Assembly (NCBI GenBank): GCA_965248715.1
Contig: CBDFKB010000008.1
Location: forward strand, 1,488,001 to 1,552,000
Source: CBDFKB01 sp965248715
GTDB taxonomy: Bacteria; Pseudomonadota; Alphaproteobacteria; Rhizobiales; Rhizobiaceae
Reading direction: 5' to 3'
Length of the DNA: 64,000 bases
Below, one piece after another: positions 8,136 through 16,256 of this stretch. The notes under the pieces were generated by a model, which was given only the letters and a program-made list of their open reading frames with translations, was not told the DNA's origin and did not search any database. Each line of letters begins with the position of its first letter. The first letter of the stretch is position 1. The position numbers and the translations under genes are program-made.

Positions 8136-8840
8136 CTATGTCGCGGTCCTATTTGAAGTCAATTCGCTAATGCCGTGCGGTGCGGCGATAACTGCCCTTT
8201 CGGCAATTCCCAAAAACAAACCATGCTGGACCACCCCTGGTACTTCCAACAATGCGCGCGACAAGACGGCAGGACCTGGAATCCGGCCAAGCGGCGCGTC
8301 GACAATCAGATGGCCGCCATCGGTCACAAACGGGCCTTTTTCGTCTTTGCGAACCGCAATCTTAGCGACAAGGCCGCTATCTTCGATTGCTTTTGTGACC
8401 GAATTGAGTGTCGAGGGCAAGCCGAACCGGTTTACCTCGATCGGCAGCGCGAAACTGCCAAGCATATCGACCAATTTGGAATGGTCGGCTATGACAATCA
8501 TCCGCCTGGAAGCCGCTGCCACGATCTTTTCGCGCAACAATGCACCGCCGCCGCCTTTGATCAAATTGAGATTGGGGTCGATCTCGTCGGCGCCATCGAT
8601 GGTCAAATCTAATATTGGATGAGTTTCCAGGTTCGACATCGGGATTTCGTGAGCGCGGCAAAGCTCGGCAGTTCGCTCCGACGTAGCAACGCCGGTTAGC
8701 CGCAGGCCGGCGCGAACCGCTTTACCCAGCACGGCTACGAATTGCTCAGCGGTCGATCCCGAACCAATGCCCAAAATCATGCCGTCTTCAACATAATCAA
8801 GCGCCCGTATGGCCGCAGCAATCTTGAGTTCTTTAGACAA
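8136..8840 (-). CDS. rpiA: Ribose-5-phosphate isomerase A
   Basis: A 234-aa enzyme interconverting ribose 5-phosphate and ribulose 5-phosphate in the pentose phosphate pathway. The phosphate loop GIGSGST (residues 24-30), the active-site DGADEIDP (82-89) and KGGGGALLREK (95-105) are all present. The start is TTG at 8840, supported by AGGAG 8 bases upstream. A palindromic repeat begins immediately beyond that site, so the repeat probably lies in the 5' leader of the operon mRNA. First gene of rpiA-DUF2059-gor. Confidence 0.95.
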   Translation of the reverse strand: MSKELKIAAAIRALDYVEDGMILGIGSGSTAEQFVAVLGKAVRAGLRLTGVATSERTAELCRAHEIPMSNLETHPILDLTIDGADEIDPNLNLIKGGGGALLREKIVAAASRRMIVIADHSKLVDMLGSFALPIEVNRFGLPSTLNSVTKAIEDSGLVAKIAVRKDEKGPFVTDGGHLIVDAPLGRIPGPAVLSRALLEVPGVVQHGLFLGIAERAVIAAPHGISELTSNRTAT

Positions 8841-8851
8841 TAATTCGGCTC

Positions 8852-9015
8852 CTAGCGCTGGTCACGAAGCGTTGAAATAGTTTCGTCGCCGCTATCTCTT
8901 GTTTTGTCGCGTATTCTTATCCGAAAACCGCTACACACTTTTCGGGAATACGCTCTTTGTTTATGCGTGTCATTTTTCCCAAAACCGGTAGCCACTTTTG
9001 GGTGACACGCTCTAG
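8852..9015. repeat. Two abutting RIME-like repeats (type B full, type A half)
   Basis: 8852-8954 is a full type B copy with GCGTATTC/GAATACGC arms and CCGAAAA/TTTTCGG inner stem. 8954-9015 is the first palindrome only of a type A copy (GCGTGTCA arms), ending TCTAG. CTAG marks both outer edges. The left edge touches the rpiA ribosome site. Confidence 0.88.
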
Positions 9016-9277
9016 AGTAAATTTCGACCATAAAGGATCACTTGATGGTGCCAAATCAGTCCACTCAGCGAGGCGAGCAGCGCACTGCGATACTGGTATC
9101 TCACGAGCTGCTCAACGAAACTGATGGGCTGATTTGGCCCACCGGAGGCCGATTTTTAGCGTCTTGCGGTCTTTGTTGGGCTTTCCTGGTGGTCGTCCAG
9201 ACCAAAGCGGAAATCCCGCCTTGCCAGCAGACGCGGAAAATCGGTCAAGCGTTACCGTATGGTCGAAACTTGCTCTA
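9013..9277. mobile_element. 265-bp MITE-like element
   Basis: Terminal inverted repeats TAGAGTAAATTTCGACCATA (9013-9032) and TAGAGCAAGTTTCGACCATA (complement of 9258-9277) agree at 18 of 20 positions. The match continues weakly inward around CTTGA. The left end shares CTAGA with the neighbouring palindromic repeat. A 78-codon plus-strand frame inside it looks accidental. The mobilising transposase is not identified. Confidence 0.65.
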
Positions 9278-9415
9278 ATCGCACCTTTGATTTGCCGGGC
9301 AGTTGGCGATCGGATAAACATCCGGCGCTGCCTATCACGGGCCAATCGGCTTTTCCACCCCGGCTGAACATTGCCAATCCCGGTCACCGGCTCGGGGGAT
9401 AAAAAGGATCTCGCC

Positions 9416-10087
9416 TTGGAGCGAACCACCATAGTGTTTGATCTCGACGGCACCCTGGCCGACACCGCCGCGGACCTGATGGCAGTGCTCAACCGGATCA
9501 TCGCGGATGATGGGCTGGACCCGATATCGATCGATCAGGCCGGACATGCGATCGGCCAAGGCGCCAGCGTGATGATCGAGCGCGCGTTTGCGCTACGCGG
9601 TGCGAGGTTTCCCGAACCCCGCCGGGCGCCTATGTTGCAGGCGTTCCTGGCCGACTATGAGCGCAATATTGCCGTACACACCCGCCCTGCCCCCGGTGTT
9701 GTAGCAGCGATCGACCATTTGTCCGGTCAAGGTGCGAGAATGGCGATTTGCACCAACAAGACCGAACGCCTTGCCAAACTGTTGATCGAAAAACTGGCGT
9801 TGGCGCAAAGATTTGCCGCGATTTGTGGGCGCGATACGTTTGAATTTCGCAAGCCCGATCCGCGCCACCTGATATCGACGGTGGAAATGGCTGGTGGTGA
9901 TCCTGGCCGTGCGGTGATGGTGGGCGATTCGCGCTTTGATATCACAGCCGCGCAACGCGCCGGCATACCGGTGATTGCAGTGGATTTCGGCTATAGCGAT
10001 GTTCCGGTGCATGAGTTGAAACCCGATGCAGTGATATCGCATTTCGACCAATTGGCCGCGATCGCACAACATTTGATCACCAGATAA
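9416..10087 (+). CDS. gph: HAD-family phosphoglycolate phosphatase
   Basis: A 223-aa HAD-superfamily hydrolase. The motif I nucleophile is Asp9 with Asp11 in VFDLDGTLADT. Motif II is in ICTNKT, the lysine in FRKPDP, and motif III in VMVGDSRFDI. Sequence and subfamily point to 2-phosphoglycolate phosphatase, which clears phosphoglycolate formed by DNA-end repair, though related HADs cannot be excluded. I chose TTG at 9416, with AAAAAGGA about 10 bases upstream; an upstream TTG at 9371 lacks such a site. Divergent from rpiA across repeats and a MITE. Confidence 0.85.
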   Translation: MERTTIVFDLDGTLADTAADLMAVLNRIIADDGLDPISIDQAGHAIGQGASVMIERAFALRGARFPEPRRAPMLQAFLADYERNIAVHTRPAPGVVAAIDHLSGQGARMAICTNKTERLAKLLIEKLALAQRFAAICGRDTFEFRKPDPRHLISTVEMAGGDPGRAVMVGDSRFDITAAQRAGIPVIAVDFGYSDVPVHELKPDAVISHFDQLAAIAQHLITR

Positions 10088-10097
10088 ACAACGTTTT

Positions 10098-11783
10098 CTA
10101 AGATCTGAAAGCCGCCCTGGTCAGCACAAGCACCGGCAAGGTGCCAGCCAACATAATCAGCAATGCGGCGACCCCAACCTCATCGACCCGCGATTGCGAT
10201 GCGTAATCGTAGACATAGGTTGCAAGGGTCGTGACACCGAACGGCCGCAGTAAGATGGTCGCCGACAATTCCTTGGCGCTTTCGATAAACACCAAAATGA
10301 AAGCAGTAAACAACACCGGTCGTAGTGCTGGCAACAGTACTTGAAACAGGATCTGACGCCGGCTGCGGCCAAGGGTGCGCGCCACCATATCAAGGTGCGG
10401 GGAGAGCTTGTTCAAGCCGCCGTCGATATTGCCCTCCGCCATCACCACAAATCGCACCGCATATGCATAAACCAACGCCGCCCCGGAACCGGTAATCAAC
10501 AGGCCGGTGGAAATGCCCAAGGCCGAACGCGCCCAGCCATCGACCAGATTGTCGAACGCAGCAAGCGGAATAAATATGCCAAGCGCGATAATGGTGCCCG
10601 GCACCGCATATCCAAGTGTGGCTAGGCGCACGACGCCACGGTTGGCCGGATTTTGATTGCCGCGCAAACTGTGGGCGAGGACAATTGCCAGTACGACGGT
10701 AACCAAGCCTGCAATCGCGGCAAATGTCACAGTGGTTATAAAGGCTTCGGTAAGTGCTGGGTTGAAATTGCCACTTCCCCCGGCCCAGGCATAACCAGAC
10801 AACACGTAAAGCGGGATGCCGAAACCAAACAGTACTGGTAGTGCGCAGGCGCCGCAGGCCACCGCGCCGCGAAAACCAGTTAGCCGTTGATGGACGAAAA
10901 CCGTATGGCGCTTGGTGGTTCTTTGCTCGAAATATTTGCGGCTACGCCGCGCCAACCGTTCGACGGTGATCAAAAACAATACAAAGGCCAACAACACCAG
11001 CGCAATTTGTGCCGCGCCGGCAATGTCATTTTGGTTCAGCCACACTGAAAAAATCGACAAGGTAAGCGTGCGTACGCCGAGATATTCCATCGCGCCAATA
11101 TCGTTGAGGGTTTCCATCAACGCCAGGCCGACACCAAGTGCCACCGCCGGGCGCACCAGTGGCAGCAACACGGTTCTCAAGACCACCGATTGCCGCACAC
11201 CAAGCATGCGGGCACTTTCCAACATGCGCGCGCCCTGGAGGGCAAATAAGGCCCGCACCGCCAAATAGGTGTAGGGATAGAGCACTAGAGATAGCACTAT
11301 AACCGCGCCGCCTAACGAACGGATATCGGGAAACCAATAGTCGCGGGCACTTTCATGGCCACCAAGCGCCCGCAATGTGGTTTGTATCGGTCCGGTGAAA
11401 TCCAAGAATTCGACAAACGCGTACGCTGCTAGATAGGGTGGAACCGCCAACGGCAACGCCAACAGCCAATCGAACATTCTGCGGCCCGGAAAATCAAAAA
11501 ATGCCGCCAGCCAAGCGGTTGTCACCCCAATCATGGCGGTGATGGTCGCTACCCCGACCAACAACAAAAACGTAGTCTTGGTGGCGCTCGGCAAAATCGT
11601 GGCATAAATGTGGGCAGGGCTGTCGGTTTGGCCAGAAAACGCGATGTAGATAAGTACCGCAAGTGGCAGGGCCATCGCCATCGCGATCAGTGTTGATGCG
11701 AGGCTCGGCAAACCCACAGGCAAACCAGCCCGACGGTGTTTTATGGCTTGCCCCGCCCCGGTCTGGTAGGTGTTGCGCGTCAA
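10098..11783 (-). CDS. fbpB: Ferric iron ABC transporter permease (two fused domains)
   Basis: A 561-aa inner-membrane permease of the FbpB/SfuB/AfuB type with about 12 transmembrane segments in two homologous halves. Each half has an EAA-type loop (the first around ESARMLGVRQSVVLRTVLLP, the second around MVARTLGRSRRQILFQVLLP). It is paired with the periplasmic ferric-binding protein encoded 12 bases upstream. No ATPase gene (fbpC) is adjacent, so the complex must borrow one from elsewhere. The assigned start is TTG at 11783 with only a weak ribosome site. Regulation is presumably from the iron boxes upstream of fbpA. Confidence 0.9.
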   Translation of the reverse strand: MTRNTYQTGAGQAIKHRRAGLPVGLPSLASTLIAMAMALPLAVLIYIAFSGQTDSPAHIYATILPSATKTTFLLLVGVATITAMIGVTTAWLAAFFDFPGRRMFDWLLALPLAVPPYLAAYAFVEFLDFTGPIQTTLRALGGHESARDYWFPDIRSLGGAVIVLSLVLYPYTYLAVRALFALQGARMLESARMLGVRQSVVLRTVLLPLVRPAVALGVGLALMETLNDIGAMEYLGVRTLTLSIFSVWLNQNDIAGAAQIALVLLAFVLFLITVERLARRSRKYFEQRTTKRHTVFVHQRLTGFRGAVACGACALPVLFGFGIPLYVLSGYAWAGGSGNFNPALTEAFITTVTFAAIAGLVTVVLAIVLAHSLRGNQNPANRGVVRLATLGYAVPGTIIALGIFIPLAAFDNLVDGWARSALGISTGLLITGSGAALVYAYAVRFVVMAEGNIDGGLNKLSPHLDMVARTLGRSRRQILFQVLLPALRPVLFTAFILVFIESAKELSATILLRPFGVTTLATYVYDYASQSRVDEVGVAALLIMLAGTLPVLVLTRAAFRS

Positions 11784-11795
11784 TGAATTATCTGA

Positions 11796-12833
11796 CTATG
11801 AACTCGGACCGTCATCATAACCGACCCTGTCAACCAAAATGGATGCGGCTTTGCGGTTTTTGGCAATTTCGTCAAGCGGCAACGTATCGGCATTCATATC
11901 GCCGAAACTGGCGACGATTTCCGATAGTTCGATGCCCGGTTTGACTGGGTACTCAAAAACACGTTTCGCATAGATCTCTTGCGCCTCGGCGCTGGAAAGA
12001 AATTCCATCAGCTTGAGCGCGTTATCACGGTTTGGAGCGCTCTTGGCCATTGCCATACCGGAGATGTTGGCATGGGTGCCACGGCCTGCGCGGTTGGGAA
12101 ATATCAATTTGATCGCCTTGCGCCATCCCCTTTGCTCGGGCTTTTTGTCGTTAGTCTGCATCAGGCCGACATAATAAGTGTTGCCGATGCCCAGATCGCA
12201 TTCGCCGGCAAAAATGGCTTTTGCTTGCGCGCGGTCATTGCCGGCCGGTTTGCGGGCTAAATTTTCCTTTACGCCGCGTAGCCAGGCCTCGGCCTTTTCA
12301 GCGCCGTGATGGGCGATCATCGAGGCGATCAAAGCAACATTATAGGCATGCTGGCCAGACCGGGTGCAAATCCGTCCTTTCCATTTCGGGTCGGCGAGCG
12401 CTTCATAGGTAATGTCATTTTCGGCGACCCGTTGCGCGGAGGCAAATACCACCCGGCCACGCACAGTCAGCCCGAACCAATTACCGTCCCGGTCCCGGTA
12501 GCGGGCCGGAATATTGCTGTCGATCGTCGCACTGGCGACCCGTTGCGTGATGCCCCGGCTCTTGGCATCGGCCAGTCGGCCGATATCGGTAGTTAGAATT
12601 ACGTCAACCGGTGAATTCGCGCCTTCCGCTTTAACCCGCTCAATCAACCCCTTTTTCAAAAACAAGACATTGACCACAATACCGCTCTGCTCGGTAAACC
12701 CATCAAGAAATGGCTGAATCAAATCGGCTTGGCGGTAGGAATAGATGTTGACTTCATCTGCCGATGCACCGGGCACCCCAACCGCAAATAAAGTCAACGC
12801 GGCAATAGTGACTAAGCGAAAAGCAATGGCCAT
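11796..12833 (-). CDS. fbpA: Ferric iron ABC transporter substrate-binding protein
   Basis: A 345-aa periplasmic protein of the FbpA/AfuA/FutA class. Residues 1-25 are a signal peptide (MAIAFRLVTIAALTLFAVGV then GASA). VNIYSYRQADLIQPFLDGF opens the mature domain, and the tyrosine-rich GIGNTYYVGLMQ contains the usual iron-ligand tyrosines. I chose the ATG at 12833 because GGAG lies 8 bases upstream; a TTG four codons earlier overlaps that site. First gene of fbpA-fbpB. A TGA-N9-TCA iron operator sits 25 bases before the start, and rirA is transcribed divergently. Confidence 0.92.
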   Translation of the reverse strand: MAIAFRLVTIAALTLFAVGVPGASADEVNIYSYRQADLIQPFLDGFTEQSGIVVNVLFLKKGLIERVKAEGANSPVDVILTTDIGRLADAKSRGITQRVASATIDSNIPARYRDRDGNWFGLTVRGRVVFASAQRVAENDITYEALADPKWKGRICTRSGQHAYNVALIASMIAHHGAEKAEAWLRGVKENLARKPAGNDRAQAKAIFAGECDLGIGNTYYVGLMQTNDKKPEQRGWRKAIKLIFPNRAGRGTHANISGMAMAKSAPNRDNALKLMEFLSSAEAQEIYAKRVFEYPVKPGIELSEIVASFGDMNADTLPLDEIAKNRKAASILVDRVGYDDGPSS

Positions 12834-12858
12834 TACGGGCTCCAAAGGTACAAAAACC

Positions 12859-12873
12859 TGATAGATTTAGTCA
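12859..12873 (-). promoter_or_regulatory. Iron-responsive operator (IRO box) before fbpA
   Basis: TGATAGATTTAGTCA fits TGA-N9-TCA, the RirA box known from Rhizobium and Sinorhizobium, and is extended to CTGA/TCAG symmetry. It is 25 bases from the fbpA start, where RirA-Fe-S binding would block transcription in iron-replete cells. Confidence 0.75.
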
Positions 12874-12921
12874 GCTTTAATACCGAGCAAAAACGGAAGT
12901 CAACACAGGGTGATAAAAAAA

Positions 12922-12940
12922 CTTGACAAAAACAGTCAAG
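12922..12940 (+). promoter_or_regulatory. Iron-responsive operator (IRO box) before rirA
   Basis: CTTGACAAAAACAGTCAAG contains TGA-N9-TCA (12924-12938) within perfect CTTGAC/GTCAAG arms. It also contains a consensus -35 hexamer TTGACA, so repressor binding would overlap the rirA promoter. This suggests autoregulation of rirA. Confidence 0.75.
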
Positions 12941-13000
12941 TTAGTTTGGAATGATTCTAATTTGACAACTATTCCTGGATTTCGGCACACGGATCGCCTG

Positions 13001-13462
13001 ATGAAGCTAACCCAACAAACCAATTATGCGATCCGGATTTTAATGTATTGCGCCCGCAACCAAAGCGGGCTCAGCCAGGTCGCCAACATTGCGTCAGCCT
13101 ATTCGATTTCTCAGCCGTTCGTGTTTAAAATCTTAAAGCCGCTTATCCATAACGGTTTCATTCAATCTGTGCGTGGTCGCAATGGCGGTATCCGATTGGC
13201 AATGGCTCAGCAACAGATCACGATTGCCGATGTGGTGCGGGTCACAGAGGACAATTTTGCGCTTGCAGAATGTTTCGATAGTCCCGATACCAATTGCCCG
13301 CTGGTCAACAATTGCACCTTCAACGCAGCGCTCAATGAAGCACTCGACGCCTTCTTCCAGGTGCTTGAAAGCTACACGATCGCCGATTTGGTACAATCGC
13401 GGCCAAACATCGATTTTCTGCTGGGGATCGAAAGCACATCAGCGATTGAGCCGGTAATCTAG
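13001..13462 (+). CDS. rirA: Iron-responsive Rrf2-family regulator RirA
   Basis: A 153-aa Rrf2-family repressor. The winged helix occupies residues 1-80, with MKLTQQTNYAIRILMYCARN at the start and SVRGRNGGIRLA in the wing. The RirA hallmark VRVTEDNFALAECF follows, with Cys91, Cys99 and Cys105 as Fe-S ligands. RirA senses iron through its cluster and represses uptake genes when iron is sufficient. I chose 13001, where the family begins; the frame is open further upstream. The stop codon TAG (13460-13462) is formed by the CTAG edge of a palindromic repeat. Divergent from fbpAB with two IRO boxes between. Confidence 0.93.
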   Translation: MKLTQQTNYAIRILMYCARNQSGLSQVANIASAYSISQPFVFKILKPLIHNGFIQSVRGRNGGIRLAMAQQQITIADVVRVTEDNFALAECFDSPDTNCPLVNNCTFNAALNEALDAFFQVLESYTIADLVQSRPNIDFLLGIESTSAIEPVI

Positions 13463-13563
13463 GCCGTGTCACCCAAAAGTGGGTACCGGTTTTGGGAAAA
13501 GCGACACGCATAAACAAAAGACAGCGCGACGAAGCTATTCCAACGCTTGGTGACAAGCGCTAG
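13460..13563. repeat. RIME-like palindromic repeat, type A
   Basis: Full-length copy from TAGGCCGTGTCACCC to GACAAGCGCTAG. The first base triplet TAG is the rirA stop codon. Core AAAAGTGGGTACCGGTTTT, second palindrome from AGCGCGACGAAGC to GCTTGGTGACAAGCGCT. Confidence 0.9.
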
Positions 13564-13651
13564 GAATAAATTCGGCCAATTGCAACCAGTCCAAAAGCAA
13601 TCTAATAGATGTCTTGCCGAAATGCTTCGAATATAGTCATATACTCAGAAT

Positions 13652-13752
13652 TAGAGCACAATCTGAAAAGTGGCGGCTGGTTTTCAGAAAAATTGTGCGC
13701 CAAAACAAATAGATAGAGCTCTATTTGCGATTCACAAATCGCGAAAAGTGCT
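13652..13752. repeat. RIME-like palindromic repeat, type C, broken by IS110
   Basis: Type C copy with GCACAATCTG/CAG..ATTGTGC arms, closely matching the intact copy at 25037-25140. It stops at GAAAAGTGCT, and its missing last bases CTAG occur at 14909-14912, just past the IS110-family element. Removing 13753-14908 restores a complete repeat. Confidence 0.85.
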
Positions 13753-13931
13753 TGTCTTATGATTTTCCGTGTTGTTCGGGCATACTTGGTTCCGCCGCGG
13801 GGAGGCCCACCTCCCTTGCGGCGGCGAGGGATGGATCGTGAAAGTGCTGGCCGTTTTACGGGCCGAGCTAGAGTATGATCACCCTCGTCTTTTCCAATGG
13901 CCTGAATGGATACCAGGGCATGAAGGCCCGC
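13753..13931 (+). ncRNA. Candidate bridge-RNA region of the IS110-family element
   Basis: IS110-family elements encode a bridge RNA from the noncoding left end, and this 179-base segment is in the right place and of the right size. It holds a strong hairpin near 13793-13828 (CCGCCGCGGGGAGG pairing with CCTCCCTTGCGGCGG). I could not derive the target-binding and donor-binding loops by eye, so the assignment is positional. Confidence 0.4.
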
Positions 13932-14894
13932 ATGACAAGCAAAGGCGCGGAAAAGATGACACAATCTACCATCGGCGTGGACATTTCGAAAGAGACTTTG
14001 GACGTTCATCGCCATCCCGAAGGCAAGCATCGCCAGTTCACCAACAATCCACAAGGTTTTCGATGCCTGGTCAAATGGCTGGGCAAGGAGCCTGTCTCCC
14101 GAATTGTTTTCGAGGCAACCGGTCCTTATCACCGCGCCTTTGAGCGTGCGTTGAGCCGGGCTGACCTGCCTCTGGCCAAGATCAATCCTCTCCATGCCAA
14201 GCGGTTTGGCCAGGCGCTTGGTCAACTGGCCAAGACGGATAAGATGGATGCCGCCCTGTTGGCACGCTTCGGCGTTGCCATCGAACCCCGGACACGCCCG
14301 GCTGTGCCGCAGATCCTGTGTAATCTCAAGGATATGCATGTCGCCCGCATAGCTCTCATCAAGGACCGGACCGCCGCCAAGAACCGTCAGAAAAACCTTT
14401 GCGTGACGATCCTCAAACGTCAAGTCGAACAGCGCTTGAAGCAGATCGAAGAACACTTGGCCCAGATCGAGAAGGCAATCATGGACATCATCAAAAACGA
14501 CCCCACACTAGCCGCAAGGTTCACTATCTTGACAAGCATTCCCGGTGTCGCTGAGCGTTCCGCGATGGCGTTGCTCATCGACATGCCCGAGCTCGGCACC
14601 TTGAACAGCCAGACTGCGGCCGGTCTGTCCGGCACGGCCCCAATGCTACGACAGTCCGGAAAACGAAAAGGACAGGCCTTCGTTCAAGGTGGTCGTTCGC
14701 ACGTGCGCCAGGCGCTCTATATGCCGGCGCTCGTGGCAACCCGGTTCAATCCAGATATGAAGGCCAAATATGATCAGCTCAAAGCAGCAGGAAAACCGTC
14801 AAAAGTCGCCATAACCGCTGTCATGCGAAAACTCATCGTACTCGCAAACGCCCTCCTAAGGGATCAACGAATGTGGAGCAAAAACATCGCTTGA
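13932..14894 (+). CDS. IS110-family transposase (DEDD recombinase)
   Basis: The N-terminal RuvC-like DEDD domain begins TIGVDISKETLDVH, continues with IVFEATGPYHRAF, and has the third acidic region in LAKTDKMDAALLARF. A coiled segment around residues 165-190 follows. The C-terminal Tnp domain has IPGVAERSAMALL and the serine-containing LSGTAPMLRQSGKRKGQ. Several in-frame ATGs occur. I chose 13932, preceded by GAAGG; 13875 or 13956 are possible. The reading frame is complete, so the element may be active. Confidence 0.9.
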   Translation: MTSKGAEKMTQSTIGVDISKETLDVHRHPEGKHRQFTNNPQGFRCLVKWLGKEPVSRIVFEATGPYHRAFERALSRADLPLAKINPLHAKRFGQALGQLAKTDKMDAALLARFGVAIEPRTRPAVPQILCNLKDMHVARIALIKDRTAAKNRQKNLCVTILKRQVEQRLKQIEEHLAQIEKAIMDIIKNDPTLAARFTILTSIPGVAERSAMALLIDMPELGTLNSQTAAGLSGTAPMLRQSGKRKGQAFVQGGRSHVRQALYMPALVATRFNPDMKAKYDQLKAAGKPSKVAITAVMRKLIVLANALLRDQRMWSKNIA

Positions 14895-14980
14895 TTAATA
14901 CGGATACTCTAGATTGAAACGGCACGTCGGTTCGCGGCAATTTTCCGATCTGTCTTTGTATTGCGACGGATATTGTCTGC

Positions 14981-16108
14981 TTGTCCAACCAGTTTCCCAA
15001 ACTAACTGATCAGCAAAGGCTTTCATGGCTGCGATTATGTCGCAGCGACCATGTCGGGCCGATCGCATTTCGCGATCTCATCAATCATTATGGCAGTGCT
15101 CAAGCCGCATTGGAGGCGGTTCCCGAATTGGCTAGGCGTGGTGGTGCGGCGAAACGGATGCGGATCGCCACGGTCGAGGAAGCCGAGCGTGAGATGACCC
15201 AATGCGCTGTCCACGGCGCCCAAATCCTTTGCAAAGGGGAACGTGGATATCCCAACTGGCTTTCGCACTTGCGTGATGCGCCACCAGTGCTGACGACAAA
15301 GGGCGCGGTCGAGGTGCTGGAGCAAAACGCAATCGGCATTGTCGGTTCCCGCAATGCCTCGATTTCCGGCATGAAGATCGCCTCCATGCTTGCCCGTGAT
15401 CTTGGTGCCAGCGGGTTGGCAATCGTTTCCGGTTTCGCCCTCGGTATCGACCAGGCCGCCCATCAGGCCTCGTTGGATACCGGCACCATTGCGGTTTTCG
15501 CTGGCGGTATCGATCGCATCTATCCGCCACAACACCAGGAATTGTTTGCCGCCCTGATGGCCGGGCGCGGCATTGCTGTCAGCGAAATGCCGTTTGGCTG
15601 GAAACCGACCGCTCGCGACTTTCCGCGCCGCAACCGCATCATTGCCGGTATTTCGCTGGCGGTGGTCATCATCGAGGCGGCTAGGCGTTCCGGTTCGTTG
15701 ATCACCGCAAGGCTGGCCAATGAAGCCGGCAGAACGGTGTTTGCCGTACCGGGCTCACCGCTTGATCCGCGCGCCTATGGAACCAATCAATTGCTGAAAC
15801 AAGGTGCAACGATTGCCACCAATGCCACCGACATCATCGAAACCATCGCCCCCATTATCGGCGACATGCCAAAGCCTGGTGATGCACAGTTGGAAGACGC
15901 GGATACGGATGTGTTGTTTGTGGAACCGGCCCCCGGTCAGCGACAAAGGGTTGCCGGTGCGCTTGGTCCGGCACCGGTGGAAATCGACGAAATAATCCGC
16001 TTTACCGGCGTTCGCGCTGGTACCGTACAAATGATCCTGCTGGAGCTTGAATTAGCCGGGCGGCTGGAGCGCCACGCCGGAAATCGGGTCTCCTTACAAT
16101 TCGACTGA
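14981..16108 (+). CDS. dprA: DNA-processing protein DprA
   Basis: A 375-aa protein that loads RecA on incoming single-stranded DNA during transformation. A short N-terminal helical region (LSWLRLCRSDHVGPIAFRDL) leads into the Rossmann-like domain with GIVGSRNASISG, IVSGFALGIDQAAHQASL, FAGGIDRIYPPQH and PRRNRIIAGIS. A C-terminal winged-helix DML1-like domain (about residues 315-375) is present. The start is given as TTG at 14981, with GGATAT upstream, and is not certain. The IS110-family element ends 70 bases upstream and has replaced whatever normally precedes dprA. Confidence 0.92.
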   Translation: MSNQFPKLTDQQRLSWLRLCRSDHVGPIAFRDLINHYGSAQAALEAVPELARRGGAAKRMRIATVEEAEREMTQCAVHGAQILCKGERGYPNWLSHLRDAPPVLTTKGAVEVLEQNAIGIVGSRNASISGMKIASMLARDLGASGLAIVSGFALGIDQAAHQASLDTGTIAVFAGGIDRIYPPQHQELFAALMAGRGIAVSEMPFGWKPTARDFPRRNRIIAGISLAVVIIEAARRSGSLITARLANEAGRTVFAVPGSPLDPRAYGTNQLLKQGATIATNATDIIETIAPIIGDMPKPGDAQLEDADTDVLFVEPAPGQRQRVAGALGPAPVEIDEIIRFTGVRAGTVQMILLELELAGRLERHAGNRVSLQFD

Positions 16109-16256
16109 CCCGGTACGATTGTGCAATTCTCTTTGCGAACTGGCTTCCAATTTCGCCATCTCGATAAAATACAACAATATTTCCAAATGCCGGCTGCGCA
16201 CCATGCCGCCAAGTTCGCTCAGCATGCCTTCAACGAATTCGAGCCGGTCGTCTAGG

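Larger units (their letters stand above)
13753..14908 (+). mobile_element. IS110-family element inserted in a palindromic repeat
   Basis: About 1156 bp, lacking terminal inverted repeats as is usual for the family. The boundaries come from comparing the interrupted repeat with the intact copy at 25 kb. The dinucleotide CT is found at both junctions (13751-13752 and 14907-14908), fitting the CT core used by some IS110 relatives. One transposase gene is present, with a 179-bp noncoding left end. Several IS110-family members are known to target REP-like palindromes. Confidence 0.8.

Noticed and set aside
9042..9278. 78-codon plus-strand frame
   Set aside because: Contained within a 265-bp element with terminal inverted repeats; no ribosome site or homology.
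13602..14456. A 284-codon minus-strand frame opposite the IS110-family transposase
   Set aside because: Lies almost entirely antisense to a well-recognised transposase, has no family resemblance, and is open only because of the codon bias of the real gene.
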